Positions 43,532 to 53,055 of a stretch of DNA of 64,000 nt are shown here, one piece after another. Position numbers and translations under genes: made by a program. Location: NCBI GenBank assembly GCA_013076295.1, contig RQOL01000532.1, positions 868,001 through 932,000 of the forward strand, written 5' to 3'. A model generated the notes under the pieces. That model was given only the letters and a program-made list of their open reading frames with translations. It did no database searches and was not told the DNA's origin. Every line of letters begins with the position of its first letter. Within the stretch, counting starts at the first letter, position 1. The stretch comes from Sanderia malayensis. Taxonomy: Eukaryota > Cnidaria > Scyphozoa > Semaeostomeae > Pelagiidae.

Positions 43532-44010
43532 TGTTGGTTGTTTTTTAACTCGCTGCTCCTGTCGCAAGTGTTAAGTCGGGGTTCGACACGAGAAAGTACA
43601 ACCCTCTGCTAGCTTGCGAGTATGATATCTGATCTCAATTACATAGTGACTGGGTTTTCATACAACACACTGTGTCTGACGACAGACAGCTTAGACATAA
43701 ATTAAACACAATAACAATCAAACAATTATAACAAGACATTAATACTCACCTGTGCCAGGGTAAACTAATGACTTACTGATATTTAATATTGCTTTGAAAA
43801 TCGGAAACATAGCGAAACATAATAAATACTAGAGCTTTTCGTCTGACACTCATCAGAGTAGTACGTCAGAAAGAGAACGAAAATGAAAACCTAACGAATT
43901 GTTCGTTAGGTTTTCATTTTCTTTTTCTCCTCCTTTCCCTAGAAAAGACAGGGAAAGGAGAAGAAAAAGAAAAACAACAGATTTGACAAAGGGAGGGAAT
44001 ATGAGTGGGG
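43532..44010. other. Repeat-rich spacer with hairpins
   Basis: Contains a dispersed repeat (43790-43865) that is the empty counterpart of the MITE site at 24321, the B2 repeat of the DIRS-like element (43735-43790), and two hairpins (43877-43922, 43925-43972). No coding sequence. Confidence 0.6.
43877..43972. repeat. Two adjacent hairpin-forming inverted repeats
   Basis: First hairpin: GAAAATGAAAACCTAACGAA pairs with TTCGTTAGGTTTTCATTTTC with a tiny loop. Second: TTTTTCTCCTCCTTTCCCT pairs with AGGGAAAGGAGAAGAAAAA across an about 10-base loop. No poly-T or coding context shows a role. Could be the tip of an unrecognised element. Confidence 0.7.
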
Positions 44011-44263
44011 AACATTAAATTCGGCAAACAAAATACTGTGTGATCTATCTTTATCGACAATGTTCAAGGGTAGCGAGAGGACAGCAAGGGTGTTGGATAT
44101 CGTATGACGGAAGTATTAGGGCTCCGACCTAGCAACGCGAACTGTGCTTCGGTGGTATTAACTACGGCTAAACTTACGTCTAACCGACATTTAATACTCA
44201 CCTGTCCCAGGGTAAACTAATCACTTACTGATATTTAATACTCACCTGTCTCAGGAAGTGGGC

Positions 44264-44639
44264 GTAAGTGCATTAGCCCTTCAACTGCCTGAGCAAAACA
44301 CACCTTATGGACGGTGATTGCCCAGGAAACAATTTTCCGGCCATATGACACGACAGTGTACCCACCAATCACCCGGACAACTACCCCCTGACCCATTGAA
44401 GAGAGAAGATAAGAGGAGAGAGGAGAAGAGAAGAGGAGAAAAAATTACGCCATAGAAGAAAGACTGGCGGGCGTAAGGAAGATAAAGCCACCCCATAGAA
44501 GTGATGATACAGAGCAAGAAGGGCAAAGACATGGCGCAAGAGGTTCAAAAACACTGGACTTCTATCACTTCTACGAAGTTCAGCCAAGGTGCTGACGCAG
44601 CAGATTAAACCTGGCAAAGGCCCCAACCGCCTAACTAAT
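44264..44639. other. Remnant 3' part of DIRS-like element
   Basis: Sequence between B1 and the minisatellite. Contains a purine-rich AGAGGAGA stretch (44400-44445). It may be recombinase C-terminal or 3' untranslated sequence, but no catalytic motif is recognisable. Confidence 0.4.
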
Positions 44640-45064
44640 CGTTGGAAGGCCTGGGCATGGCCCAAAGGCATAGCCATAGCACCAAGGCATAAGCATTTCC
44701 GATCTGCATAGCAAGTATAAGCATGGCCTGAAGACATAACTTTGACCGAACGCGCAAGCATTACCAGTAGGCATAAGCATGACCCAAAGGCATAATCATG
44801 ACCCAAAGGCATATGCATGGCCAATGGGCCTAAACATGGCTGGGGAGCATTAGCAAGGTCTGAAGGCATAACCGTGGCCTGCAGGCGTAAGCGTAGCTAA
44901 TAGGCATACACATGGCCCGAAGGCATAACCATAGCCCGAAGGCATAAGCATGGCCAATGGGCAGAAACCAGGGTTGGGAGCCTGAGCATGACCTGAAGGC
45001 ATAACCGTGGCCCGAAGGCATAAGCATAGCCAATAGGCATAAACATGGTTTGGAAGCATAACGG
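44640..45064. repeat. Minisatellite, ~19-bp GGCATAAGCATGGCC units
   Basis: Roughly twenty variant units of the form GGCATAAGCATGGCCCGAA, with some compound or degenerate units in between (for example near 44830 and 44960). It occupies the place of the recombinase catalytic domain in the DIRS-like element. One frame reads through much of it, giving a meaningless Cys/Leu/Met-rich peptide. Confidence 0.85.
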
Positions 45065-45263
45065 CAGCAAGGTACACTTTTAAGCTGGCAGCTTGGCATG
45101 TTTTACTCACACTCCCAACGAAACGCAAGAGTGTCAGTTCTGAAGCTGGACAAGCTGATCCGTTGGGGTGGATAAGGTTATTCGACTCGCAAAATGAAAT
45201 GAAACGTTTTTGCGCAGAAGCGTACGTTCTCGTAGTATTGGTTGACAAGGCATTTTTTACCAA
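45060..45263 (-). pseudogene. Tyrosine recombinase N-terminal fragment
   Basis: About 68 codons (STNTTRTYASAQKRFISFCE, then ELTLLRFVGSVSKT and LKVYLAAV) matching the SAM-like N-terminal core-binding domain of phage-integrase-type recombinases. It is followed directly by a minisatellite, and I cannot find the catalytic R-H-R-Y residues in what remains to 44250. Strand exchange for integration would need that domain. Confidence 0.8.
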
Positions 45264-46830
45264 GAATTGCCACGAGGCATGCAGGGAGGAAAAAGTAGGT
45301 GCATCAACATGTCCTGTGGTACTGGGAGTGAAGATAAAATTGCATCTGGGACAGCAGCAAAGAAGGCCTGAAAATCAAAACGGGGTAACGCATCAGCTTG
45401 AGCATTGTGAATACCAGGAACATGGACAGCCGTAAAGGTAAAAGATTGAAGAATGGCGATAATGGACAATTCTCGCAGCAAAAATGCCAAGTGACGATCT
45501 CTGCAACTGCCCTGACGAAGTACCAGGACCACTGCCATGTTATCGCATCGGAACAGGATCCGCTTCCTTTCCCAGGTTGCCCCCCAGAGGTGGGCAGCTA
45601 TTACGATAGGAATTAACTCCTTTACAGCAATGCTGATATTCATCGAGTCAGGTGGTCAGACGCCTGCAAACCATTCTAGGTCGTTAATAGCAGCAAAACC
45701 GGCGCCACCCGCTGCATCAGAAGTTATAGCTAGGCTAGGCACAGACGCCCAGTCCGGAAAAAGAAACAAACTTTTGCCATTCCAGGATTGCAAGAGTTGC
45801 AGCCACCAATTAATATAATCTTTTTCCCAAGTAGACAGGCGAACAAAATGGGTAAATTCCTTCACAGAGTGAGCCCTGTCAATTAAGCGCCGAAGGAAAG
45901 GCCTGCCTAAAACAACAGCTTGACAGCAATGCTGCAGAGAACCAATTAAGGACAATAGTTGACGCTTGGTGCCGGATTTCCGTCCCTCCCACATGTGTAA
46001 CTGGGCCCTGATCTTAGTAAGCTTCTCTGATGGGAGCCTTAACTCAAGGTTGACCGTATCTAACAAAAAACCGAGATAAGTAATAGCCGTGGAGGGACCT
46101 TCAGTTTTGTCGGCAGCTATAGGGACACCTAAACTTTCGCAAAGAGCAAAACACGTTGCCAGGTCTTTGTCACACCTAGGCATGGCAGGCGGGCCCACCA
46201 GAAGAAAATCGTCAAGATAATGCTGAACCTGCTGCACACCCCCACACATATTAAAAATAAAAGCTTGTAAGCATTCAGCAAAACGGGTGAAAATTTTAGG
46301 GGCAGACCGCAGACCAAAGGGCAAGGCTAAGTCAACAAATAACTGTCCTTTACAGCACATGCCTAAAAAGCGTCGTTGCGCTAAAGCGACTGGCATCAGT
46401 CGGTAAGCGCGCTTGATGTCAAACTTAGCTATAAGAGCCCCTTTACCAAAATGCATAATCTGTGACACAGCTTCCGGAATACCGGCATAGGACACTGTAG
46501 AAGCTGCATCAGGAATTAAATCGTTAACGCTAACAGAATGAGGAAAGGAAAGATCTGTGATCAAACGAAACTTCCCTGGGGTAGCCTTAGGAATAATGCC
46601 AAAACGGTTGATATGGAGATCCGCTAGAGGGGCCTGGGAAAGAGACCTGCTATGGAACCAAACTTAATCTCGTCTGCTAAGTAACAATCAATTAATTCAT
46701 GTTGGCTATGAACAGACTGGCAGTTGCGCGCAGCAGGGTGGGTCTTACCAGGCAAAACCCCCAGCTCAAACCCATACCGCAAGCCATTTAATACATAATC
46801 GGCATCGACAATGCCAGATTCAAAGAGCAA
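45257..46830 (-). pseudogene. DIRS-like reverse transcriptase and RNase H
   Basis: RT motifs include LITDLSFP, AKFDIKRAYRLMPV, LALPFGLRSAPKIFTRF and VQHYLDDFLLVGPP (intact catalytic box), then SLIGSLQHC. RNase H follows (ITSDAAGGAGFAAI, ILFRCDNMAVVLVLRQG, VHVPGIHNAQADALPR). Breaks: a frame change at about 46625 and an in-frame TGA at 45656-45658 between RT and RNase H. The frame overlaps the start of the recombinase ORF by a few bases, as usual in DIRS elements. Confidence 0.9.
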
Positions 46831-46917
46831 ATGAAACCAAGCGGAATAATTCAGCGGTGTGATACTAACAGGGTTAATTACACGCTTACAAACAAAAAAG
46901 GAGGCACAACCGGTCAG

Positions 46918-47974
46918 TCATTTGCGAGGCTGCTTCTTTCTTGGCTCAGGAGGTGACATCTCAGCAGGCTGTTTACGGCTTGGAGCCTTAGTTGGGCAAC
47001 GATATGCTGGATATTGGCCTGGGCACAACCGACACTGGTGCATGAAACGGCAGGTGGCGTAGTCACAATCCCCATTATTCCATTTAAAGCAGGGGAAACT
47101 AAGGCGGTTATGCTCAGCTGCTTTATGCTGCTTTGTTGACGCCTTGGCCATCACAGTAGTCATCCACAACGTAGGGAGAATCTCACGCCACACGGCTGAC
47201 GGATTATCTGCTACATGCTTGCGAAATGAAATGTCATAGTCAAGCCAACCCCCACCAGGTATGTCACGAAAGGCAGATGACAATAACAGAAAGTAGCTCA
47301 TGAAGCCAGCAATTTTACTTGGAGCTTTGCTTGCCGCAACTCCGACATAGACTGCCCAGGCTTCGGCCCAGTCTACGAATGAGCGGATCTGGCCAAACTC
47401 GGAACGGAACTTAGCTACCTGAGATAAACTTGGCTCCGTTGCGGGCAGTTTCTTTAAATTACATGGGCGTAATAAAGAAAAATCAACATATTGATCTGCC
47501 TGAATTTTTGCCACCAGATAACCTGGAACAGGGGGCAAAGCAGAGGACACAGAGACACCCGGACTATGCTGGGGGTAACTCAGACCTGGCAGCTTGCTGT
47601 GGATGGACAGATTGTGTGATCTGGCCAAGAACCGCCTCTGCAGAACTGCTTGGAGTTGAAGCTGAGATGGACATATGTGACAACGAGAGGACTTCCTTTG
47701 GTTGTGGTGTAACCTGGATAAATGCAGGAGTAGTTGCAGGGTCCACAGGCCTTTGCTGAGCCAAAAGTGCTTGAGAAACCCTACCTGTGGATGTCGAGGG
47801 GCCAGGCCTGCCATCATTACTTTCGGGAAGAGAACCAGTACAGGGGCCACTGGACAGGAGGCTGACAATCTGTGCCATGCTATCTTCAAGTTTGGAGAAG
47901 CGATCCAAGGCCTCTTGACGTCCCATGGCTGGGGGCGTATCCGGTTGTTCACTACATGACTTGTTAGCGGCCAT
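46918..47974 (-). pseudogene. DIRS-like gag (frameshifted)
   Basis: Begins at ATG 47972-47974 (MAANKSCSEQPDTPPAMG), with a coiled EALDRFSKLEDSMAQI segment. A frame change at about 47570 leads into FRSEFGQIRSFVDWAEAWAVY and ends with a cysteine-rich CFKWNNGDCDYATCRFMHQC module and basic tail. This Cys/His arrangement is typical of DIRS-like gag proteins in invertebrates. The start lies about 360 bases inside the A1 repeat. Confidence 0.75.
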
Positions 47975-48482
47975 TTTTATTCTTGTCTGTAGTTTGTAAA
48001 TCAGCAAACCCAGGAATCGCACCGAGAATGAAAACAATGAAAATAAACAAAAGAAAATAACAGAACAAGCTCACCGGGCTGCAACAAGGCAACTTGAGTA
48101 CTGGGTCCTTTCTTGACAGTTCGGCGATAAATAAACTTGAGATTTTTGAAATAGCGAAGGAACAGCTCGGTGACTTAGGCGTAGGCCGCGAATAAATCCA
48201 CAATAAAATGAACAACAATATTCGCTGCAAAACTTTGTGAGCGAAGAGAAAATAACGTGCAAGAAGTATTGCACAGCCACTAAATCAATGCAGTATATAA
48301 TTCGGCAACAAACCAAGGCAAATAACTAAAACATTAAATTAAATTCGGCGAACAAAATACTGCGTGATCCATCTTAATCGACAATGTTCAAGGGATCTAG
48401 CACGGCACGATAGAGTAGCGAGAGGACAGCAAGGGTGAAATTGGATATCGTATGACGGAAGTATTAGGGCTCCGACCTAGCA

Positions 48483-48849
48483 AAACGAGTTACAAGATCT
48501 ATAATGACGTTACGTGATGCTAGAATAGTTAATTGTAATGACGTCGTACGTCACGTGATAGCGCGCCAGAACCCGCCTTTATCTCTCTACTCCCTCGCCC
48601 TGGAAGAAACCCCTTGCTGATCATGTTTTCTTGCCCATCAGGCAACTATGAAATTCTCGTAGCCGTCACTGCTGACCATTGCTATTCTTCTCACAGGACT
48701 CACGAGGGTCGCTAGATTTCAACATATCCTAGCAAGAATGAGTATGCATAAATATGTTTACACTATACAGCTGAACCCCAGAGTGTCAAAAACGTCAGCA
48801 TGCTTGTTATCATTGTGGTAAAACTTGAAATAAAAAAATCAAAATTTAA
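48483..48849. other. Spacer between DIRS-like element and 5S gene
   Basis: Noncoding. Includes GACGTCGTACGTCACGTGA near 48541-48560, a compact set of CRE/E-box-like palindromes of unknown relevance. Confidence 0.5.
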
Positions 48850-48968
48850 GGCCTACAACACCAGGTGTTCCGAGGCGGTCACCCATCCAGGTACTGACCT
48901 GGCCCGACCATGCTTGACAACGGTGTTCAGACGAGAACCGGTATACTCATGATGGTATTTTCGTAGGC
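48850..48968 (-). rRNA. 5S ribosomal RNA gene
   Basis: 119 nt on the minus strand starting GCCTACGA and ending GTTGTAGGCC, so the closing helix I can pair. Recognisable internal parts are CCGGTTCTCGTCTGA, the A-box-like AAGCATGGTCGGGC, and the intermediate/C-box region GTACCTGGATGGGTGACCGC followed by ACACCTGGTGTT. A run of seven T follows within 20 nt (Pol III stop). Some positions in helix II/loop A (GCCTACGAAAATACC) differ from the usual GGCCATACC, so it could be a drifting copy or pseudogene. No tandem neighbours in the window. Confidence 0.85.
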
Positions 48969-49088
48969 GAAAGATTCGTTTGTCATTGCTCAGTTCATCC
49001 ACTCAATTTCACATAATGTCCATAGAAAAGTCTGACGAAAGCAAAGGTACACAGAACGACTGTGAGCTTTTTCTATGGAAAAGGTATA

Positions 49089-49842
49089 CATTAATCCCCA
49101 AAAATTTCCGACGGTTTAATCTTCGGACAAATATACAGTCCGAAAATTTAACCGTCCGAAATTTTTAGTATCCGGGAATCTTACCGTCCGAAAATTTTAC
49201 TGCCAATAAACTATATATAAAAGTTGCGAAGTATATTTCTTTATGCTTCCGATATGTTTTATTGACAAAGCAAAAAGTTGAAAATGACTGCAATGTGCTG
49301 TACAGGTAGAAACGAAATAGAAATGGCAAGTGAAAATACTTGTCTTTGTTAGCCATCACTTAAACATGCATGCAGGGTGTAGTCAAACAGAAAACTCTAT
49401 AAAAGAGCCAACGTTTCGTTCAGGCATCCAATACGAATATAGCAGTCTTCTCATCATTTGACTAGCTTGATTGATCCTCATCGTCAATTTGATCATCAGC
49501 AAACATGATTAGCAGCAGCTCAGCTTCCTCTAAGTTCTCCGATTCATTTCCTTTTGTGTTTGGAAATGGTTGATCTGAAAATTCCCCAGTTTCATTATCG
49601 ACTTTCCTCGATTTCGATACAAACTAGAATTGTATTTATGCACTCAATCATTAGTGTTGTGTGTTTTTTGAAGATCTCATTGTTATGCTATGTTATGAAC
49701 CTTGAAGATACTATCCGAAAGTCCTTCGAGTCTCTTTACATTTTGTCTGAAATTCTTGTCCGAAATTGTTCGAAATCAGGATTTTTCAGTCCGAAAATTA
49801 AACGTCCGAAATTAAACCGTCCGAAATTTTTGGGGATTAATG
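49089..49842. mobile_element. pogo-like non-autonomous element with TTCGGAC motifs
   Basis: 754 bp with inverted ends CATTAATCCCCAAAAATTTC, flanked by TA (49087-49088, 49843-49844). Clusters of CCGAAA(A/T)TT(T/A)A(A)CCGT at both ends match those in the pogo-like element at 4666-5793. The interior is the inverted counterpart of 26024-26690. No intact transposase. Confidence 0.85.
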
Positions 49843-49844
49843 TA

Positions 49845-50469
49845 TCTATACTTTAACAGGAATGGATGTCCACAGATGTCTTGCCGATGTTGCACCAATA
49901 TTATTGCGAATGGCAAGATTATTGCAAGTTGTTCGTGAGGATTTTCTTGTCACTTTGATGATGAAACTAGCCGAACGAAGGTCCCACTACCAGAAATTGT
50001 ACGGTCAAGTGAGTAGCGTTGGCAGTAATCGCAGGGTTCAATAGCAGAATAAAAATGAATCTCAGACAAATAGAATTAAATCAATATCCAATAAAAAACA
50101 AATCTAAAGGAAGTAAAATTCAGTCAATTTTAGAGGACTATTCCGCATGGAAAATATCATGACGTGACACGGTATATAAACAGTTTTCAGTTAAGCACGA
50201 TGTCAATGTCTAAAATTTCAAAAGAATAAAAAACTACAAATTCATCAAGTTTTCATCTGGACTTGAATTTCACAAATCTTACTTCGTTGTGTATGGGTAG
50301 GTTATCTCCTATTCCTCTCATTTTTTCCCCATAAAATTTCTAATGCAATATATTTATTATCAATAACAATAAAACTCATCTCTTAACGGGATACTGAGTT
50401 CTCCATTTTGAATAAAAGTCCTGAAAAAAAGTTCGTAATTAGAAAAGTGGTTTTTAAGATTTGATTTTG
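49845..50469. other. Spacer downstream of exportin-T
   Basis: Noncoding spacer. A 60-codon plus-strand frame at 49862-50044 begins with ATG but shows no motif, so I do not call it a gene. Confidence 0.5.
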
Positions 50470-50475
50470 TTTATT
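50470..50475 (-). terminator. Polyadenylation signal of exportin-T gene
   Basis: AATAAA on the minus strand about 50 bases beyond the exportin-T stop codon (50526-50528). Position and sequence fit a genuine 3' end. Confidence 0.6.
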
Positions 50476-50525
50476 GAAAAGTAAAAATGGCAAACGAACT
50501 GTGAATTAGAATCATGTATTAATTA

Positions 50526-53055
50526 CTAAAATTTCGTCCTGTTAACGAAGAAAATGAATTCATAAAAATAATTACTGATCATAAATACCTTTAAAAATAT
50601 TTTTAATCTCTTTGCGTCCATATTTCGAAGTGCATTGCAATATTCCTGAAATACATGCACAAAATATACGATGAAAAATATAATGATGAAAGACGTAATG
50701 GAAAATGGCATATTTGAAAATGAAGTATAAATAAAGAAAAGATTGCTAGTCATATATTAATAATACATCGAAAACAAATGTATGAAAAACCTAGTAGGAA
50801 GAGGGATGAAGAAGTCATGAAAGAAAACAGCAGATGAAAAGGCAAAGATATAGCTTACTGAAGTGGCTGCCAATGGGCAGTTTAATTGTGGGAAATAGGT
50901 GTGTTGTAAATAATTCACGAGCTCTAGACCCTGAAAAATAAACAATGTGTTATTGTACAAAATTGTTCAACGACAGTTCTAGCTTAAATCACGAAATAAA
51001 AAGAAATCAGAATTAAAAAGGTAGTAATGAAGAAATACCCTTCTATTCAGAATAATTCTCAGTGTTTGTGCCATTTCTTGAAGGACCTGAAAAGAACAAG
51101 AGTAAAAAAAGATAAAAAATTGTTCTCTCGCATGCAATGTTTTATTATATGTCCTCACTATTCTAATAGCATCAAATGATTATAAAAGATTAAAATAATA
51201 CGATCAAGAAATGCAAACTTACTAAGAATGTTTGACCATCATTTAGATCAAATGATTCTTTCAACGGGGTCATAATGCAAGCAGGTAGAATACTCTCATA
51301 AATAAAATCGTTGAAAGATGTCAAATCTGAATTGCTTCCTAGAGAATAAACTTACTGCATTACTACTGGTCATGGTATCCAGTATTTAGTTGAATTCAGT
51401 AATCAGGTGTAGATGAGATGATTGGTCGGTGATAGAGACACAATAAATTAAGAAGGAACATCTTTACAGGGTTTCTAGCACCTTTTCTTTATGAGATTTG
51501 TAAATAATGTTCATTATGCCAGTTTCTATTAAGCCGAAGGTTATAAATGCCTGAAATAAGAATACTTGCCCAATAGATCTGTCAATTTTCCGAGTATAAC
51601 AAAACAATTCTTTTGACCCTGTAAAAAGGATTATTAGTGAGATTTTAGCTATCATAGCTTAGTATTGTTACATTTTACATTTTTATACATTTTATAGATT
51701 TCAGATTTTTTAAAAATCAATAATGTCATATTATTTTAAAAGGTGACAAAATAACATTACTTGAACGAATAAAAGACAGAGCAGTATTGAGTTTTACCTA
51801 CGTTTTTTTATATTTCTTACCTGCGGGTCCTGTACATCAGTGGCACCTTGAACTACAGTAAATAATATATTCTTCATGTCTTCAGCACCTGCAAACCACA
51901 AAATACTAACACGTGAAGAAACAAATAAAGCAAATATATATAACATCATAATAGCGCAATGAATTTCCGAATAACCGATAAGCATTTGAATAGTCCATAA
52001 GAATAGTCCAAGCTCCTTGCATCAGATCGAGTCAAAATAAACTTAAAAATAGTTCGTAGTTCATGATGTTAATAAGCCACACCTAAACTAGTGATTACTT
52101 GTGCGATGTCATTGTTAACAATTGTGCAAAGGAAGAGGTAATAGCTTCGTCGAAGTAACTGCCTTTCCTTGAAAGCCTGTAAAAAACAAGCTCTATTCAA
52201 TGCTAGTATTATCATTTCCCTGTGATACAAACTGGCATGTAAGCAATAGTAAATTGATAGAAAACCACTATCTTAAAAGTACCGCCATGCCAGATTTGGG
52301 TCAAATCTCAACGTGCCCGAGTTGTAATCTGCTTCAAATGCACCCTAAATAAGAATCCTAAGAGCAGAGTTTGACAGGAGAAGGGCCTAATATTTCCACA
52401 TGGTTGCTTGTCTAATGAACAGGCTAGGGAAAAACTGACCTCAATCAACTAGCAAACACACGTCAGTCAATTAATGAAATGCTATAATGTATTAATGAAC
52501 TATGGATAATAAATCTTACTTGCATGTCGGCTGTATCCATTGGTTCGTTAAAAATAGAAAAAATCGTATTTACAACTGGCAAGAACACTTCACAGAGAAA
52601 TGGAGCAATGAGAGTCTAAAATGGATAACAATAAAGTCAATGTTGCACTTGAGCCAATGCATGATATCTAATGCCGGGTAGAGCTACAGTCACGTCCCAA
52701 CTTATGCAAATATATTACGCAAACGTCTTTTTAATATAGCTACGCTGAGATCTAGCAGAAAACTGAGCAAAAAGCATAAAGACCAAAATAACAATGCAAC
52801 GTAAAATAGATTCATGCAAATGAGAGCATCTTGAATCACCTTAAATCTTGCAATGAGTTGATTGATCAAGGGTATGAATTCTTGAATGTCTCTGACCGCA
52901 CAGTCCTTGAGCAAATGTGTGACAGCCACTGGCAAATATGGCAACAGTTCGTCACCTAAGCAGATGATCATTCTATGGAGGTATTGTCGCACGCCAGAAT
53001 GAATTATATCTCTGTGGCATGGGGTCGTTAATGATTGCAAAAATATTGGCAGTGC
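50526..53055 (-). CDS. XPOT: Exportin-T exons 29-37
   Basis: Exons: 52840-53055, 52520-52615, 52083-52176, 51821-51888, 51566-51618, 51223-51334, 51039-51086, 50860-50930 (left edge could be one base off) and about 50526-50647. Exon 29 is the largest (216 bases) and the best conserved. Later landmarks are ERQLLRRSYYLFLCTIV, QKNCFVILGKLTDLLG, FNDFIYESILPACIM, LELVNYLQHTYFPQL and EYCNALRNMDAKRLKIF. The acceptor of exon 51223-51334 is the AAG at 51335-51337, chosen because only it keeps phase. Confidence 0.9.

Larger units (their letters stand above)
43735..48482 (-). mobile_element. DIRS/Ngaro-like tyrosine-recombinase retrotransposon
   Basis: Minus-strand element with gag (46918-47974), RT-RNase H (45257-46830) and a recombinase N-terminus (about 45060-45263). 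Terminal sequences form split direct repeats: A1 at 48331-48482 matches A2 at 44011-44134, and B1 at 44185-44246 matches B2 at 43735-43790. Reading on the minus strand gives A1-ORFs-B1-A2-B2, the arrangement of Ngaro-type elements, not LTRs. The recombinase catalytic domain is replaced by a minisatellite, and frames are broken, so it is inactive. Confidence 0.8.

Noticed and set aside
44381..45263. Cys/Leu/Met-rich frames across 44.4-45.1 kb
   Set aside because: They are translations of the ~19-bp minisatellite; only the first 68 codons from 45263 show recombinase similarity.
49862..50044. 60-codon plus-strand frame downstream of the pogo-like element
   Set aside because: No recognisable domain, no splice or polyadenylation context; length is within chance expectation.
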